From positions 3,472,001-3,536,000 of the forward strand of contig NZ_LT629772.1 in NCBI RefSeq assembly GCF_900105385.1: a DNA stretch of 64,000 nucleotides. Direction: 5' to 3'. Numbering within the stretch: position 1 is the first letter of the stretch; each line of letters starts with the position of its first letter. The DNA comes from Microlunatus soli. Its GTDB lineage: Bacteria; Actinomycetota; Actinomycetes; Propionibacteriales; Propionibacteriaceae. Shown here piece after piece: positions 41,253 through 50,544 of the stretch. Position numbers and translations under genes: made by a program. Below the pieces are notes generated by a model. The model saw only the letters and a program-made list of their open reading frames with translations, made no database searches and had not been told where the DNA came from.

Positions 41253-42446
41253 ATGAGTACGAAGGACTGGCTCGAGAAGGACTACTACAAGGTCCTGGGC
41301 GTCTCCTCCTCTGCCAAGCCTGAGGAGATCAAGAAGGCCTATCGGAAGTTGGCCCGGGAGAACCATCCCGACGCCAACCCCGGTAACGCCGAGGCGGAGA
41401 AGCGCTTCAAGGAGGTCTCCGAGGCCAACGACGTACTGTCCGATCAGTCCAAGCGCAAGGAGTACGACGACGCGCGCAAGCTGTTCGGTGGCGGTGGCTT
41501 CCGATTCCCGCGCGGCGGCAACACCGCCGGTGCCGGGTCGATGGACGATCTCTTCCGCAATGCCTCCGGCGGTGGCGGGGAGAGCTTCTCCGATCTCTTC
41601 GGCGGACTGTTCAACGGAGCCGGCCGCAGCTCACGGACGACCTCGTCGAACGGTCGCGGCCCCCGCCGCGGCACCGACATCGAGGGCGAGGTCACGATCG
41701 ACTTCGTGCAATCGGTGAACGGTGTCACGGTGCCGATCCAGATGGTCTCCGACGCCGCGTGCTCTGCTTGCCACGGAACCGGCGCGAAGGCCGGCACCGT
41801 ACCGCGGGTCTGCCCGACCTGTCAGGGCAGCGGGATGCAGACCTCGACCTCCGGCGGCGTGTTCGCCGTCACCGAGCCCTGCACCGACTGCCGTGGGCGC
41901 GGGATGATCGTCGACGATCCGTGCCCGGTCTGCCACGGGTCCGGACGAGGCAAGTCGACCAAGAACATGCAGGTCCGGATCCCGGCCGGCGTCACCGACG
42001 CCCAACGGATCCGGCTGAAGGGCAAGGGCGGCGCCGGCGAGAACGGCGGCGCGGCCGGTGACCTGTATGTCGTGGTGCACGTCCGCCCGCATCCGGTGTT
42101 CGGCCGCAAGGGCGACAACCTGACGCTGACCGCACCGGTCACCTTCAACGAGGCAGCGCTCGGTGCCGAGATCGAGGTGCCGACGCTGGACGGCCCGGCC
42201 GTCCGGATCAAGATCGCCGCCGGTACGCCGAACGGCCGGACGCTGCGTGTTCGCGGTAAGGGCGTCGCGCGCCGCGACGGCAGCCGCGGAGATCTGCTGG
42301 TCACGGTCGAAGTGGTCGTTCCCGAGCAGTTGAGTGAACAGGCTCGGGAGGCGCTCGGCAGCTACGCCGCGGCGGCCGGGACGACCGATCCGCGGCAGGC
42401 GCTCTTCGCCAAGGCGCGGAGCGCCAGCGGTGCGGGGGCCGGCTGA
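41253..42446 (+). CDS. dnaJ: chaperone DnaJ
   Basis: A 397-residue type I DnaJ. The J-domain has HPD at 38-40. A Gly/Phe-rich stretch lies at ~75-125. Four zinc motifs occur in order: [27 protein letters not shown] and CPVCHGSGR. The C-terminal domain ends near 390. It stimulates DnaK ATPase and delivers substrates. AGGAGGGG stands 9 nt before ATG 41253. Its stop overlaps the hspR start. Confidence 0.97.
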   Translation: MSTKDWLEKDYYKVLGVSSSAKPEEIKKAYRKLARENHPDANPGNAEAEKRFKEVSEANDVLSDQSKRKEYDDARKLFGGGGFRFPRGGNTAGAGSMDDLFRNASGGGGESFSDLFGGLFNGAGRSSRTTSSNGRGPRRGTDIEGEVTIDFVQSVNGVTVPIQMVSDAACSACHGTGAKAGTVPRVCPTCQGSGMQTSTSGGVFAVTEPCTDCRGRGMIVDDPCPVCHGSGRGKSTKNMQVRIPAGVTDAQRIRLKGKGGAGENGGAAGDLYVVVHVRPHPVFGRKGDNLTLTAPVTFNEAALGAEIEVPTLDGPAVRIKIAAGTPNGRTLRVRGKGVARRDGSRGDLLVTVEVVVPEQLSEQAREALGSYAAAAGTTDPRQALFAKARSASGAGAG

Positions 42447-42886
42447 TGGTCGGCGTACCGCTGCCGCAGCCGATCGACAACGATGCGCCGTTGTTCGTGA
42501 TCTCGGTTGCGGCCCAGTTGGCCGGGATGCATCCGCAGACGCTGCGGACCTACGACCGGATGGGACTGGTGTCGCCCCGCCGCACCCGCGGCCGCGGGCG
42601 GCGCTATTCCCGCCGTGACGTGGCCCGGCTGCGGCTGATCCAGCGGCTCAGCCAGGACGAGGGCATCAACCTCGAAGGCATCCGCCGGATCATGGCCATG
42701 GAGAACGAGATCGAGCAACTCCGTCGGCAGGTCAACGAGCTGTCCGACCTGCTGGCGGCCAGCCGCGCCGCGCCGCCGTCGTCCCGGGTCTTCACCGCTG
42801 ACCCCGGCGGCGACGTGCACCTCGGCCGCTCGGCCCGTCCCGGCTGGGCGCTGGCACCCCGGGCCCTTCCCGGCCCGCCGCGCTGA
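42446..42886 (+). CDS. hspR: heat-shock repressor HspR (MerR family)
   Basis: A 146-residue MerR-type regulator. FVISVAAQLAGMHPQTLRTYDRMGLV is the helix-turn-helix opening (here residues 17-42) and RRYSRRDVARLRLIQRL the wing, followed by a leucine-rich dimer helix IEQLRRQVNELSDLLAASR. HspR binds HAIR sites upstream of dnaK and clpB and works with DnaK. ATG 42446 overlaps the dnaJ stop (TGATG). The tail after ~105 is Pro/Gly/Arg-rich and not conserved. Confidence 0.95.
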   Translation: MVGVPLPQPIDNDAPLFVISVAAQLAGMHPQTLRTYDRMGLVSPRRTRGRGRRYSRRDVARLRLIQRLSQDEGINLEGIRRIMAMENEIEQLRRQVNELSDLLAASRAAPPSSRVFTADPGGDVHLGRSARPGWALAPRALPGPPR

Positions 42887-42903
42887 TCCCACCGCCTACC
42901 TAC

Positions 42904-42971
42904 CCTTCGCACCAGTTCCGTAGCTTCGCACCAGGTACACCCGGTGCGAAGGTACGGAACCGGTGCGAAGG
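42904..42971. repeat. long inverted repeat, GGTGCGAAGGTA family (copy 2)
   Basis: Two 29-nt arms (42904-42932 and 42943-42971) match at 27 of 29 positions across a 10-nt loop. Each arm has two GGTGCGAAG cores around a GTACGGAAC block. It lies between the convergent hspR and MFS genes, and is likely a bidirectional terminator. Confidence 0.75.
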
Positions 42972-42991
42972 TGTTGTGGGGGTGGGCCTGT

Positions 42992-44293
42992 TCAGCGGAT
43001 GTCGGCGGATGCCGGCTCCACCTCAGGTGCTCGGGGTCTGCCGATCGTGCCGACGATCACGCCAGCGATGATCACGGCCAGCCCGAACGCGACGGCCGAT
43101 ATCGCCAGACTCCCGGTGCGGTCCTTCAGCGCTCCGCCGAGATAGGGGCCCAGAGCGCCACCCAGGTTGCCGATCCCGTTGATCATCCCGAACCCGACAC
43201 CAATCGCGGCAGCCGGGACGCGTTGCGCCGCCAGCGACCAGAACGGGCCGAAGAAGGACAGTTGGCAGGCCGTTGCGACACAGAGCGCCAGCACGATCAG
43301 CACCGGTTGCTCGCCGGTGATCAACGGCGACGCCGCCAGCACGATGCCGCCGAGCGCCAACGGCACCATCACGCGGAGCGCATGGCGACGATCCCTGTCG
43401 GCGCCCCGTCCGTTGAACCAGATCGCGATCGCCGCTGCGATCGGCGGCAGTGCCGAGACCAGTCCGATGGTCAGGTCGCCTGTGAAGGTCTGCTTGAGCA
43501 GCGTCGGCAGCCAGAGTTGCAGGCCGTAGAAGCCCAACCACAGCAGCAGCGAGCCGGCGGCCAGCCGCCAGACGATCGGGGTCCGCAGGGCCAGCCCGCC
43601 GCTCGATTGCGTCGGCGGTGGTGGATCGGCGGCTCGTTGTGCGGCGATTTCCGCACGCTCGACAGCAGGGAGCCACCGTGCGGAATCGGGGGAGTCGGCG
43701 GCGATCCATGCCCAGAGGGTCACCCCGATCAGCAGTCCGGCGATGCCCTCGATCCAGAACATCTCCCGCCAACCGCCGGTGGTCAGGATCAGACCCGACA
43801 ACGGACCGGCGATGATCACCGCGATCGGGTTGTGCATGATGAACAAGGAGAAGGCGCGTCCGCGCTCCGCTGCCGGGAACCATCGGCTGATCAACACCAT
43901 CATCGCCGGTTGGACCGCGCCCTCGACCACGCCGAGTCCGAACCGGATCGCCAGCAGTTGGCCGTAGTTCTGGACGAATCCGGTCGCCGTTGCCAGCAGG
44001 CCCCAGCAGATCAGCAGAATGATCACCAGCCGCTTGGCACTCCAGCGTTGCGCCAGCCAACCTCCGGGCACCTGCAGGAACAGGTAGCCGATGAAGAAGA
44101 TGCCGGCGGCGAAGCCGGCCTGGCCGCCGGTCAGCTGGAGGTCCGTGGTCAACGACGGAAGGGCGAATCCGATGTTCACCCGATCGATGTAGGCGATGAT
44201 GTAGATGGTCAGGATCACCGGGATCAACCGGGTCCAGCGACGTCCCAGGCCGGTGCGCCGCCCGGTCCCGGCCGGCGTGGTCGAGCCGTCCAT
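42992..44293 (-). CDS. ACS-family MFS transporter
   Basis: A 433-residue symporter. ATG 44293 is chosen because it begins just after the cyclase stop. Twelve TM segments are expected; the start of TM1, YIIAYIDRVNIGFALPSL, and GWLAQRWSAKR in loop 2-3 match the anion:cation symporter group (glucarate, tartrate or phthalate-type transporters). It is the last gene of a leftward group with a cyclase and an amidohydrolase, so it probably imports the acid that those enzymes process. Confidence 0.83.
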   Translation of the reverse strand: MDGSTTPAGTGRRTGLGRRWTRLIPVILTIYIIAYIDRVNIGFALPSLTTDLQLTGGQAGFAAGIFFIGYLFLQVPGGWLAQRWSAKRLVIILLICWGLLATATGFVQNYGQLLAIRFGLGVVEGAVQPAMMVLISRWFPAAERGRAFSLFIMHNPIAVIIAGPLSGLILTTGGWREMFWIEGIAGLLIGVTLWAWIAADSPDSARWLPAVERAEIAAQRAADPPPPTQSSGGLALRTPIVWRLAAGSLLLWLGFYGLQLWLPTLLKQTFTGDLTIGLVSALPPIAAAIAIWFNGRGADRDRRHALRVMVPLALGGIVLAASPLITGEQPVLIVLALCVATACQLSFFGPFWSLAAQRVPAAAIGVGFGMINGIGNLGGALGPYLGGALKDRTGSLAISAVAFGLAVIIAGVIVGTIGRPRAPEVEPASADIR

Positions 44294-44295
44294 GA

Positions 44296-45030
44296 TCAGC
44301 GACCTGCCTGTGGCTGTACGTCGAAGGCGAATGCCCGGATCGGCGAGCCGTCGGAATGGGCGAAGCGGAGCGGCACGGCGAAGAACAGGCAGCGATCGAG
44401 GCTGATCGCGCCGAGCCCGGCGAGATACTCGATCTGCGGGATGCCGTTGTGCAGCAGCAATCGGTGGCAGGGCCAGTCGTCGTCCAGCTCGGCCGGCTGC
44501 CAGTCCGTGTCGTACGGCGCCCGGATGCCTCGATCCTGCGGGAAGTCGAAACCGACGGCAGCGATCTTCGCTGTGGCCAGCCACCGGACGGCCTCGGCTG
44601 TCATCCAGGGTGCCCGGGTCCAGTACTCCGCGGAGGTCGTCGGGTGCCGATCCTCGTGTCTGCTGCGGATGATCACGATGTCGCCCGGCGTGATCTCCGG
44701 GGCCGCGGCTCGTAGTGCTGCTTCGCTGATCGGCTGATCGGCGCCGAGCCCGGAGACGTCGACGATCACCGCCGGCCCCCAGAGTTGTTCGAGGTGATCG
44801 GGTCCCAGTGGGATGCCGTCCGGGTCGACGTGCCAGGGTGCGTCGACATGGGTGAAGGCATGGGCGCCCATCGTGAACCTGGTCGAGTGGAACGCGCAGC
44901 CCGCCGTCTGCTGCTCGGTGTAGTCGATGGTCGGCGCGAACCGCCAGTGCGGCTCGATCGGCATCGAGAGATCGATCGCAGGAGTGCCCTTCTGCAGCAG
45001 GAAAGCGGGGCTGGTGATCTGCTCAGGCAT
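44296..45030 (-). CDS. cyclase family protein (metal-dependent hydrolase)
   Basis: A 244-residue protein of the kynurenine formamidase-like cyclase superfamily. The metal-binding motif is FTHVDAPWHVD (canonical HxGTHxDAPxH, here with GAHAFTHVDAPWH), near residues 56-68. The His/Asp ligands are present. It overlaps the amidohydrolase gene by 8 nt. Family members hydrolyse formamides, lactones or cyclic imides. The context points to a sugar-acid or aromatic breakdown path. Confidence 0.8.
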   Translation of the reverse strand: MPEQITSPAFLLQKGTPAIDLSMPIEPHWRFAPTIDYTEQQTAGCAFHSTRFTMGAHAFTHVDAPWHVDPDGIPLGPDHLEQLWGPAVIVDVSGLGADQPISEAALRAAAPEITPGDIVIIRSRHEDRHPTTSAEYWTRAPWMTAEAVRWLATAKIAAVGFDFPQDRGIRAPYDTDWQPAELDDDWPCHRLLLHNGIPQIEYLAGLGAISLDRCLFFAVPLRFAHSDGSPIRAFAFDVQPQAGR

Positions 45031-45982
45031 CGATCATCCTCCGGAGGAATTCGTTGGTGCGCTGGGCGACGGCGGGATCCAGCCGGTAGAGCCGGATCGC
45101 GTTGTCGATGAACGCGGCTCGTTGCTCGTCCGGTGACCAGGACTCGGTGATGGTCAGGAAGCCGTCGTAGATCTCCCGATAGCTCGCCACCAGACTGTCC
45201 ACCGGGAAGTTGCTGGCGAACAGGATCCGTTGTGTACCGAAGATCTCGGCCACTGTGTCGACGATCAACCGGTTGTCGGAGACGGTCCATCGACGGCCCG
45301 GCAGGCCGATCCCGGAGATCTTGATCGCGACCTGATCGGCGGCCGCGATCCGCCGCAATGCTGCTGCCCAGCCGGACAGTGCTTCGGGGCTGCGGTCGGC
45401 GGGCAGTCCGGCGTGATTGATCATGATCGGGATCTCCGGATGCGACCGGGTCAGTGCGAGTGCCTCGTCCAGGTGCCACCAGGCCGTCTGCAGCTCGAAG
45501 CCCAGCCCGTGGGCCGCCAGTCGGGCATAGCCGCGTTGCCATTGTGGGTCCGACATCAGCGTCGGCCGCGCGGTCGCCAGTTCCGGAATCGGAGCCTGGC
45601 CGGGCTTGTTCCGGATCGCCCGGACCAGATCGGTCTCGGCGCGCAACGCGGCCAGCGTCCGGTCGACATCGGGGTCGGCCAGCACAGCGTGCGCCACGGC
45701 CGCATCGGGCAGGCCGTAGCGGGTCCGGGTGCCGAGCAGGTCGCGGATCTCCCCGACCGGATCGCCCCGGTCCCATTCGGTCTCCATCCAGACCGATCCG
45801 ACCAGTCGGAGGTCGCCGGCGTCGCGGAGCAGGTCCGGCGGCAGGTAGTCCCGCTTGATCGCGGAGTAGTCGCCGTACCGGAAGTCGATCCGCGATTCCG
45901 GCCGCAGCCAGGGGATCCGTCCGTTGCCGGGACGCCAGAAGTGCTGATGGGCGTCGACGATCGGCCCGCTGTACCGCGCCAT
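45023..45982 (-). CDS. amidohydrolase-2 family lactonase
   Basis: A 319-residue TIM-barrel hydrolase. It opens VDAHQHFWRP (metal His pair at ~11-13). Further metal or acid residues are expected in the SVWMETEW region and in the late ASNFPVDSL segment. This matches the L-fuconolactonase/2-pyrone-4,6-dicarboxylate lactonase group. Substrate is not known. Neighbours are transporters and a cyclase. The start is close to the preceding MFS stop (2 bp). Confidence 0.83.
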   Translation of the reverse strand: MARYSGPIVDAHQHFWRPGNGRIPWLRPESRIDFRYGDYSAIKRDYLPPDLLRDAGDLRLVGSVWMETEWDRGDPVGEIRDLLGTRTRYGLPDAAVAHAVLADPDVDRTLAALRAETDLVRAIRNKPGQAPIPELATARPTLMSDPQWQRGYARLAAHGLGFELQTAWWHLDEALALTRSHPEIPIMINHAGLPADRSPEALSGWAAALRRIAAADQVAIKISGIGLPGRRWTVSDNRLIVDTVAEIFGTQRILFASNFPVDSLVASYREIYDGFLTITESWSPDEQRAAFIDNAIRLYRLDPAVAQRTNEFLRRMIDA

Positions 45983-45983
45983 C

Positions 45984-47330
45984 TCAGAGCTCCTCGGAGC
46001 CGACCCGGACCCGGCCGGCGGCGCCGGCGAGCGGCTTCTCGAAGTTGATCAACAGCGATCCGATCAGGTAGATCACCGCGGCACCGGCCAGGAAGCCGAA
46101 CGCCCCGGCGTAGCTGCCGGAACTTGCCGCGATCGCGTACCCCATCACCACCGGCGCCAGGGCGCCACCGGCGGCCGAGGCGATGTTCATCGCGCCGCCG
46201 ACGGTGCCGACCTGCGGGCGCGGAGCCAGCCAGGCCGGGACGGCCCAGTAGATGCCGCCGAACAGGATGAAGAACACCGCGACACCGAGGGCCACCAAAG
46301 CGAGATAACCGTTGCTGGCCAGCGGAATCAGGAAGATCGCCACTGCCCCGGCAGCGCCGGAACCGACCAACATGATCTTGGTGACCAGGTTGAGCCGGCC
46401 GGTCCGCTTGCGCAGATGGTCGGTCAGGAAGCCGGAGCTGATCTCGCCGACGAAGCCCATCCCGTACACGAAGAAAGTGCCCCAACCCAGTGCCTCGAGA
46501 TCGAAGTGCAGGGCATCGACGAGATAGGACGGGGTCCAGGAGATGATGCCCCACCAGGTGAACGCCCAGCCGAGGCGGCCCAGCATCATTCCCCAGAACG
46601 ACACCGAGGTGAGGTAGTCGCGCGTCGACGGCAACGGCCCGTCGTCGGTCGGCCCGGTGGTCCGATCGCTGCGGATGTGGGCCAGCTCGGCATCGTTCAC
46701 CCGAGGATGCTGATGCGGCTGATCGCGCAGGTACCGGTAGCAGAGCAGCGCTGCGACGATGGTCAATGCGCCGGTGCTGAAGAAGGCCCACCGCCAACTG
46801 CCGAAGACGCCGATCAGAAATGTGATCAACAGGCCGCCGAAGGCTGCGCCGAGTGGTGAGGCGGCGTCCAGGATGGTGGCGCCGCGGGCCCGTTCCTTGG
46901 CCGGCAGCCAGGCGCTGTTGATCTTGGCGCCGGCCGGATAGACCGGCGCCTCTGCGGCTCCCAGTCCCAGCCGAGTGAGCAGCAGGAAGATCGCACCGGT
47001 GGCGAAGCCGCTGACCAGCGCGACCATTCCCCAGGCGGTGCCGACGATGCCGATGATCTTGCGCGGACCGAAGCGGTCGAGCAGCCAGCCGCCGGGAAGC
47101 TGGAAGATCAGATAGGTCCAGAAGAACGCGCCGAGGATCCAGCCCTTGACAGCGGGTGTGATGGTGATGTCCTCGCCGATGTACGGCAGCGCGACCGTCA
47201 GCGCGGTCCGGTCCAGGAAGTTGATCAGGATCAGCGCGAACAGCAGGGCGAACACCCGGATCCGGACCGAGGTGCGACGACCGGTGATCGACGGGCCGCC
47301 GGTGTTCTGCTGTGGCTGCGCGGCTGTCAT
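45984..47330 (-). CDS. ACS-family MFS transporter (glucarate/hexuronate-like)
   Basis: A 448-residue twelve-TM permease. ATG 47330 is the start before TM1. LILINFLDRTALTVALPYIGED and GWLLDRFGPRKIIG match anion:cation symporters such as GudP and ExuT. It is a second transporter of the same family within 4 kb, which suggests two related substrates or a duplication followed by divergence. It is read with the amidohydrolase-cyclase-MFS group to its left. Confidence 0.83.
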   Translation of the reverse strand: MTAAQPQQNTGGPSITGRRTSVRIRVFALLFALILINFLDRTALTVALPYIGEDITITPAVKGWILGAFFWTYLIFQLPGGWLLDRFGPRKIIGIVGTAWGMVALVSGFATGAIFLLLTRLGLGAAEAPVYPAGAKINSAWLPAKERARGATILDAASPLGAAFGGLLITFLIGVFGSWRWAFFSTGALTIVAALLCYRYLRDQPHQHPRVNDAELAHIRSDRTTGPTDDGPLPSTRDYLTSVSFWGMMLGRLGWAFTWWGIISWTPSYLVDALHFDLEALGWGTFFVYGMGFVGEISSGFLTDHLRKRTGRLNLVTKIMLVGSGAAGAVAIFLIPLASNGYLALVALGVAVFFILFGGIYWAVPAWLAPRPQVGTVGGAMNIASAAGGALAPVVMGYAIAASSGSYAGAFGFLAGAAVIYLIGSLLINFEKPLAGAAGRVRVGSEEL

Positions 47331-47395
47331 GAGCGACTCCCTTGTCCGAGATGATGCGGTGTTGCGGCTGCGGTGCCGGGTGAGCCCCGGGCTGG

Positions 47396-48391
47396 TCAGG
47401 CGGCAGATCGGGCGATCTGTTGGCGAGCGAGTTTGACGGCCAGGCCGAAGGCGTTGCGGGTGGCCCCGAGATCCGCACTGTTGGTGCCGACGATGTCGAA
47501 GGCGGTGCCGTGCGCCGGGGTGGTGATCGGCACCGGCAGCCCACCCTGGACGGTGACGCCGCGGTCGAAGCCGATCAGCTTCATCGCGATCTGGCCCTGG
47601 TCGTGATACATCGTGACCACGCCGTCGTACAGGCCTGCCTTGGCCTTCAGGAAGACCGTGTCGGACGGGAAGGGGCCATCCACGGTGGCTCCGGCCGCGC
47701 GAGCCCGGAGCACGCCGGGGGCGATTTCGTCGATCTCCTGCCGACCGAAGTGGCCGTTCTCGCCGGCGTGCGGATTGAGCGCCGCGACCGCGATCCGGGG
47801 CTGGTCGACGCCGGAGTCGCGCAACGCGCGATCGAGCAGGGCGACGGTCTCGGCGACGGCGTCGGCAGTGATCAACTCCGGCACCTCGGCCAGCGAGATG
47901 TGTGAGGTGACCCGTCCGGTCCAGAGCGCGTCCAGGACGTTGAACTCCGAGGTGCGCCCCTGGTGGCCGAGGGTGTTGGCGAACCAGCGCAGCTCGTCCT
48001 CCTCGGTCATCCCGGCCAGATGCAACGAGGTCTTGTTGAGTGGGGTGAAGCAGATCCCGTCGACCTCGCCGCTGGTTGCCAGGTCGAGGGCGAACCGTAG
48101 GCCGTCCAACGCCCACCGGCCGGCTTCGGCACTCGTCGCCGCGGTGCCGGTCGGCAGGGGCGCCGTCCGCTGCGGATCGATCAAGATCACCGAACCGCTC
48201 TCGGTCGCCGCGGTGACCGGAACCTCGACCTGGGCCTGTTCGGTCGCGCGGGCGAACTCGTCGACACTGGCGATGACGCGGAGGTCGGCCAGTTCGGCGG
48301 TAGCAGGCTCGGCCAGAAGTTTGGCTGCCAGTTCCGGTCCGACACCGGCCGGGTCACCGAGGGTGAGGGCGATGCGGGGCTTGTCGGGCAT
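47396..48391 (-). CDS. PdxA/PdxA2-family dehydrogenase
   Basis: A 331-residue NAD-dependent dehydrogenase of the 4-hydroxythreonine-4-phosphate type. ALTLGDPAGVGPE opens the fold; CFTPLNKTSLHLAGM, ALNPHAGENGHFGRQE and MYHDQGQIAMKL carry metal and substrate ligands. The gene is inside a catabolic cluster and not with other pyridoxine genes, so it is more likely a PdxA2 enzyme (4-phospho-D-threonate/erythronate) or a diol dehydrogenase such as TphB than the B6 enzyme. Confidence 0.8.
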   Translation of the reverse strand: MPDKPRIALTLGDPAGVGPELAAKLLAEPATAELADLRVIASVDEFARATEQAQVEVPVTAATESGSVILIDPQRTAPLPTGTAATSAEAGRWALDGLRFALDLATSGEVDGICFTPLNKTSLHLAGMTEEDELRWFANTLGHQGRTSEFNVLDALWTGRVTSHISLAEVPELITADAVAETVALLDRALRDSGVDQPRIAVAALNPHAGENGHFGRQEIDEIAPGVLRARAAGATVDGPFPSDTVFLKAKAGLYDGVVTMYHDQGQIAMKLIGFDRGVTVQGGLPVPITTPAHGTAFDIVGTNSADLGATRNAFGLAVKLARQQIARSAA

Positions 48392-48436
48392 GGGGCTCCA
48401 TCCGGGATATCGCTTGTAGGGGCGGGGATTGCCGGT

Positions 48437-48508
48437 CCTTCGACAGACTCGGGACGTGGGTCGGGCTCGGGTTCTTCGGTGTGCTCAGGTCCTTCGGCCG
48501 ACTCAGGA
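48437..48508. repeat. two dispersed CTTCGACAAGCTCAGG-type repeats
   Basis: CCTTCGACAGACTCGGGAC at 48437 and GTCCTTCGGCCGACTCAGGA at 48489 are two degenerate copies in the same orientation. They lie between the PdxA-like and GntR genes, where the reverse strand has no gene until 48524. Confidence 0.55.
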
Positions 48509-48523
48509 GCCGGTGCCGGGGTT

Positions 48524-49276
48524 TCAGCCGGCGTGCCGTCGGCGGAGCGCGGCGAACCAGGCGGTCGAGTCCTCGGTCGCTCCGTCGAGGCGATCGACCA
48601 GTTCGAGGAGGAACGTGTCGTGACCGTGATTGCGCAGCGCCGTCACGGCCGCGTCGAGGTCGCCGGACTCGACCACGTCGAGGATCTGCTGATGTCGGTC
48701 GACATGCTGATGCAGATCCTCCAGGCCCCGCCGCGCGTCGTTGTTGAGCACCATGCAGAGCTGCATCTGCAGCGCCATCGAACGGTAGGTCAGCTCGATC
48801 CGGCGGTGACCGGCCAGGGCGACCAGACAGATGTGGAAGTGCAGGCCGGTCCGGGTCATCGCTGCCTGGTCGCCGAGCTCGGCCGATCGCCGCATCGCCG
48901 CGATCGCGTCCCGGCAGACCTGCAGCCGGTCCGGATCGGGATCGGGCAGGGCCAGTTGCAGCGCCAGCCGCTCAAGATCGGCACGCAGCGTGTAGATCTC
49001 GTACACGTCGTGGTGATTCAGCGATCGGACCGCCGTCCCGCCGCGCGGGAGCCGCTCGACCAGTCCGTCGTGCTGCAGGTTCTTCAGGGCCTCCCGCAGC
49101 GGCGGTCGGGAGACACCCATCCGTTCGGCCAGCCGGTCCTCGACCAGCCGCTCGCCCGGCAGCAGTTCGCCGCTGAAGATCATGTCCCGGAGTTGATCGG
49201 TCGCCAGCTCGGCCAGGCTCGGCGGCAGCGTCAGCCGGCGCGACCGTTCGGTCGTCTGGTCGGTTGAGCTCGCCAT
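48524..49276 (-). CDS. GntR/FadR-family regulator
   Basis: A 250-residue regulator. The winged HTH is at ~15-85: LRDMIFSGELLPGERLVEDRLAERMGVSRPPLREAL contains the canonical turn, shown here as the family's longest conserved run in pieces. The FCD effector domain follows with His residues (HFHICLVAL, HRQIL, HGHDTF) that bind a metal or acid. It likely controls the PdxA-MFS-amidohydrolase group downstream on the same strand. A FadR-type GTATAC site precedes it. Confidence 0.85.
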   Translation of the reverse strand: MASSTDQTTERSRRLTLPPSLAELATDQLRDMIFSGELLPGERLVEDRLAERMGVSRPPLREALKNLQHDGLVERLPRGGTAVRSLNHHDVYEIYTLRADLERLALQLALPDPDPDRLQVCRDAIAAMRRSAELGDQAAMTRTGLHFHICLVALAGHRRIELTYRSMALQMQLCMVLNNDARRGLEDLHQHVDRHQQILDVVESGDLDAAVTALRNHGHDTFLLELVDRLDGATEDSTAWFAALRRRHAG

Positions 49277-49298
49277 CGATGCCTCCGTGTTCCGTGCT

Positions 49299-49308
49299 TC
49301 GTATACGA
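49299..49308. promoter_or_regulatory. GTATAC palindrome, candidate FadR-type operator
   Basis: TCGTATACGA is a perfect 10-bp palindrome 23 bp upstream of the GntR start. A GTATAC core is common in FadR-subfamily sites. Autoregulation is inferred from position. Confidence 0.5.
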
Positions 49309-49412
49309 GAGACGAAGTTAAGCCATCCAGCCGGTGAACCGCAACCCCCGGGGATCGCCACGAGCCAAACGAAGGTCATCAGCCTCCCGTCGTCCGACCT
49401 CCCCGGGCGAAA

Positions 49413-49591
49413 TGGCAGCACGAGGTGCCATGCATCCCTTGGTGAATGCCAGGACCGGGGCGATCTGGCAACACGCGGGGTGATCTGTGCCGGTCAGTGC
49501 TCGGCCGGGGTGGATGGCGGTACGTGGTGCGGAATCGCCCCTCGCACCTGGTCCCGTCCGGGACGGAGCGCAGTACGTGGTGCCGTATCGC
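49413..49591. repeat. degenerate tandem repeats with a ~53-bp period
   Basis: Four units carry a TGGCRRYACGnGGTGC core: TGGCAGCACGAGGTGCC (49413), TGGCAACACGCGGGGTG (49466), TGGCGGTACGTGGTGCG (49515) and GCGCAGTACGTGGTGCC (near 49568). Spacing between cores is 53, 49 and 53 bp. The last two share 19 of 22 bases (49517-49538, 49570-49591). Confidence 0.5.
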
Positions 49592-49687
49592 GTCGGTGAC
49601 GCACGGCCGCTACCTCGGGTGCGTCGAGGAACCCGGCGCGGCGGGTGGTGATCCGAGGCGGGTGTGGTGGTTGCGGTCGAGGATCGG

Positions 49688-50440
49688 TCAGGAGCCGTAC
49701 GCGCGGCTGGGGATCTGGGTGGCGAGCTTGCCGCCGCTGACGTCGACCAGGGTGCCGGTGATGTAGCCGGCTTGATCACCGGCCAGGAAGACCAGGAGGT
49801 CGGCGACGTCGTCGGCGCTCTCCCAGCGCCGCAGCGACAGCGTGTCCAGCAGCCGGTCCTGCGCGGCCTGCGGCATCTCGGCGAAACCGTTCATGGCGGT
49901 CGGCACCATGCCCGGGGCGTAGGCGTTCACGGTGATGTTCCACGGGCCGAGCTCGCCGGCGAGCACCCGGGTGAACTGGACGACCGCTGCCTTCGAGGCG
50001 GAGTAGGCGGCGCTGCCGATGCTGGGCACGATCGCGGCGAACGAGGCGGCGTTGATGATGCGGCCGCTGTGTTGCGACTTCATGATCGGGATGACGGCCT
50101 GGCTGAGCAGGAAGACCCCGCCCACGTTGACATCCAGACAGCTGCGGAAACGAGCCCAGTCCAGATCCTCGACCTTGCCCTCGACGTTGATCCCGGCGTT
50201 GTTGATCAACACGTCGATCCGGGAATGCCGCTCGACGATCGCGGCCACGGCCTGCCGAACCGATTCCGGGTCGGTGACATCGCAGACCAGTTGATCATGG
50301 TCAGCGGCGTCGGCTTCGAAGGCGAGGTCGAGCGCGACCACCCGGGAACCCTCGGCGACGAAGCGGTCGACGATCGAGCGTCCGATGCCGCGGCCGCCGC
50401 CGGACACCACGACGATCTTGCCGGTGTGGTCGATCAACAT
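49688..50440 (-). CDS. short-chain dehydrogenase/reductase
   Basis: A 250-residue SDR. ATG 50440 has GGAAGG 7 nt upstream. VVSGGGRGIGRS is the cofactor loop, NNAGI follows at ~85, and the catalytic tetrad is in SFAAIVPSIGSAAYSASKAA (Ser and YxxxK, read in order). It is a classical NAD(P)-dependent oxidoreductase. It starts divergent from the second SDR at 50545, and both flank a catabolic set with two GntR regulators. The substrate is unknown; sugars and their acids are likely from context. Confidence 0.85.
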   Translation of the reverse strand: MLIDHTGKIVVVSGGGRGIGRSIVDRFVAEGSRVVALDLAFEADAADHDQLVCDVTDPESVRQAVAAIVERHSRIDVLINNAGINVEGKVEDLDWARFRSCLDVNVGGVFLLSQAVIPIMKSQHSGRIINAASFAAIVPSIGSAAYSASKAAVVQFTRVLAGELGPWNITVNAYAPGMVPTAMNGFAEMPQAAQDRLLDTLSLRRWESADDVADLLVFLAGDQAGYITGTLVDVSGGKLATQIPSRAYGS

Positions 50441-50544
50441 GTGCTTGCCTTCCGGACCGTGGATCAAAAGTCATACTATTGCGCAGAAGTGTATCCGAGC
50501 TGGTCCGAGGCAGGGCAAGCAGATCGATGACAGCAGGGAGTTCG

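Larger units (their letters stand above)
49277..49687. other. 411-bp gene-free spacer
   Basis: No coding region or RNA gene could be supported between the GntR start and the SDR stop. It holds the GTATAC operator near 49299 and a degenerate ~53-bp-period repeat from 49413 to 49591. The rest shows no other feature I can name. Confidence 0.6.
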
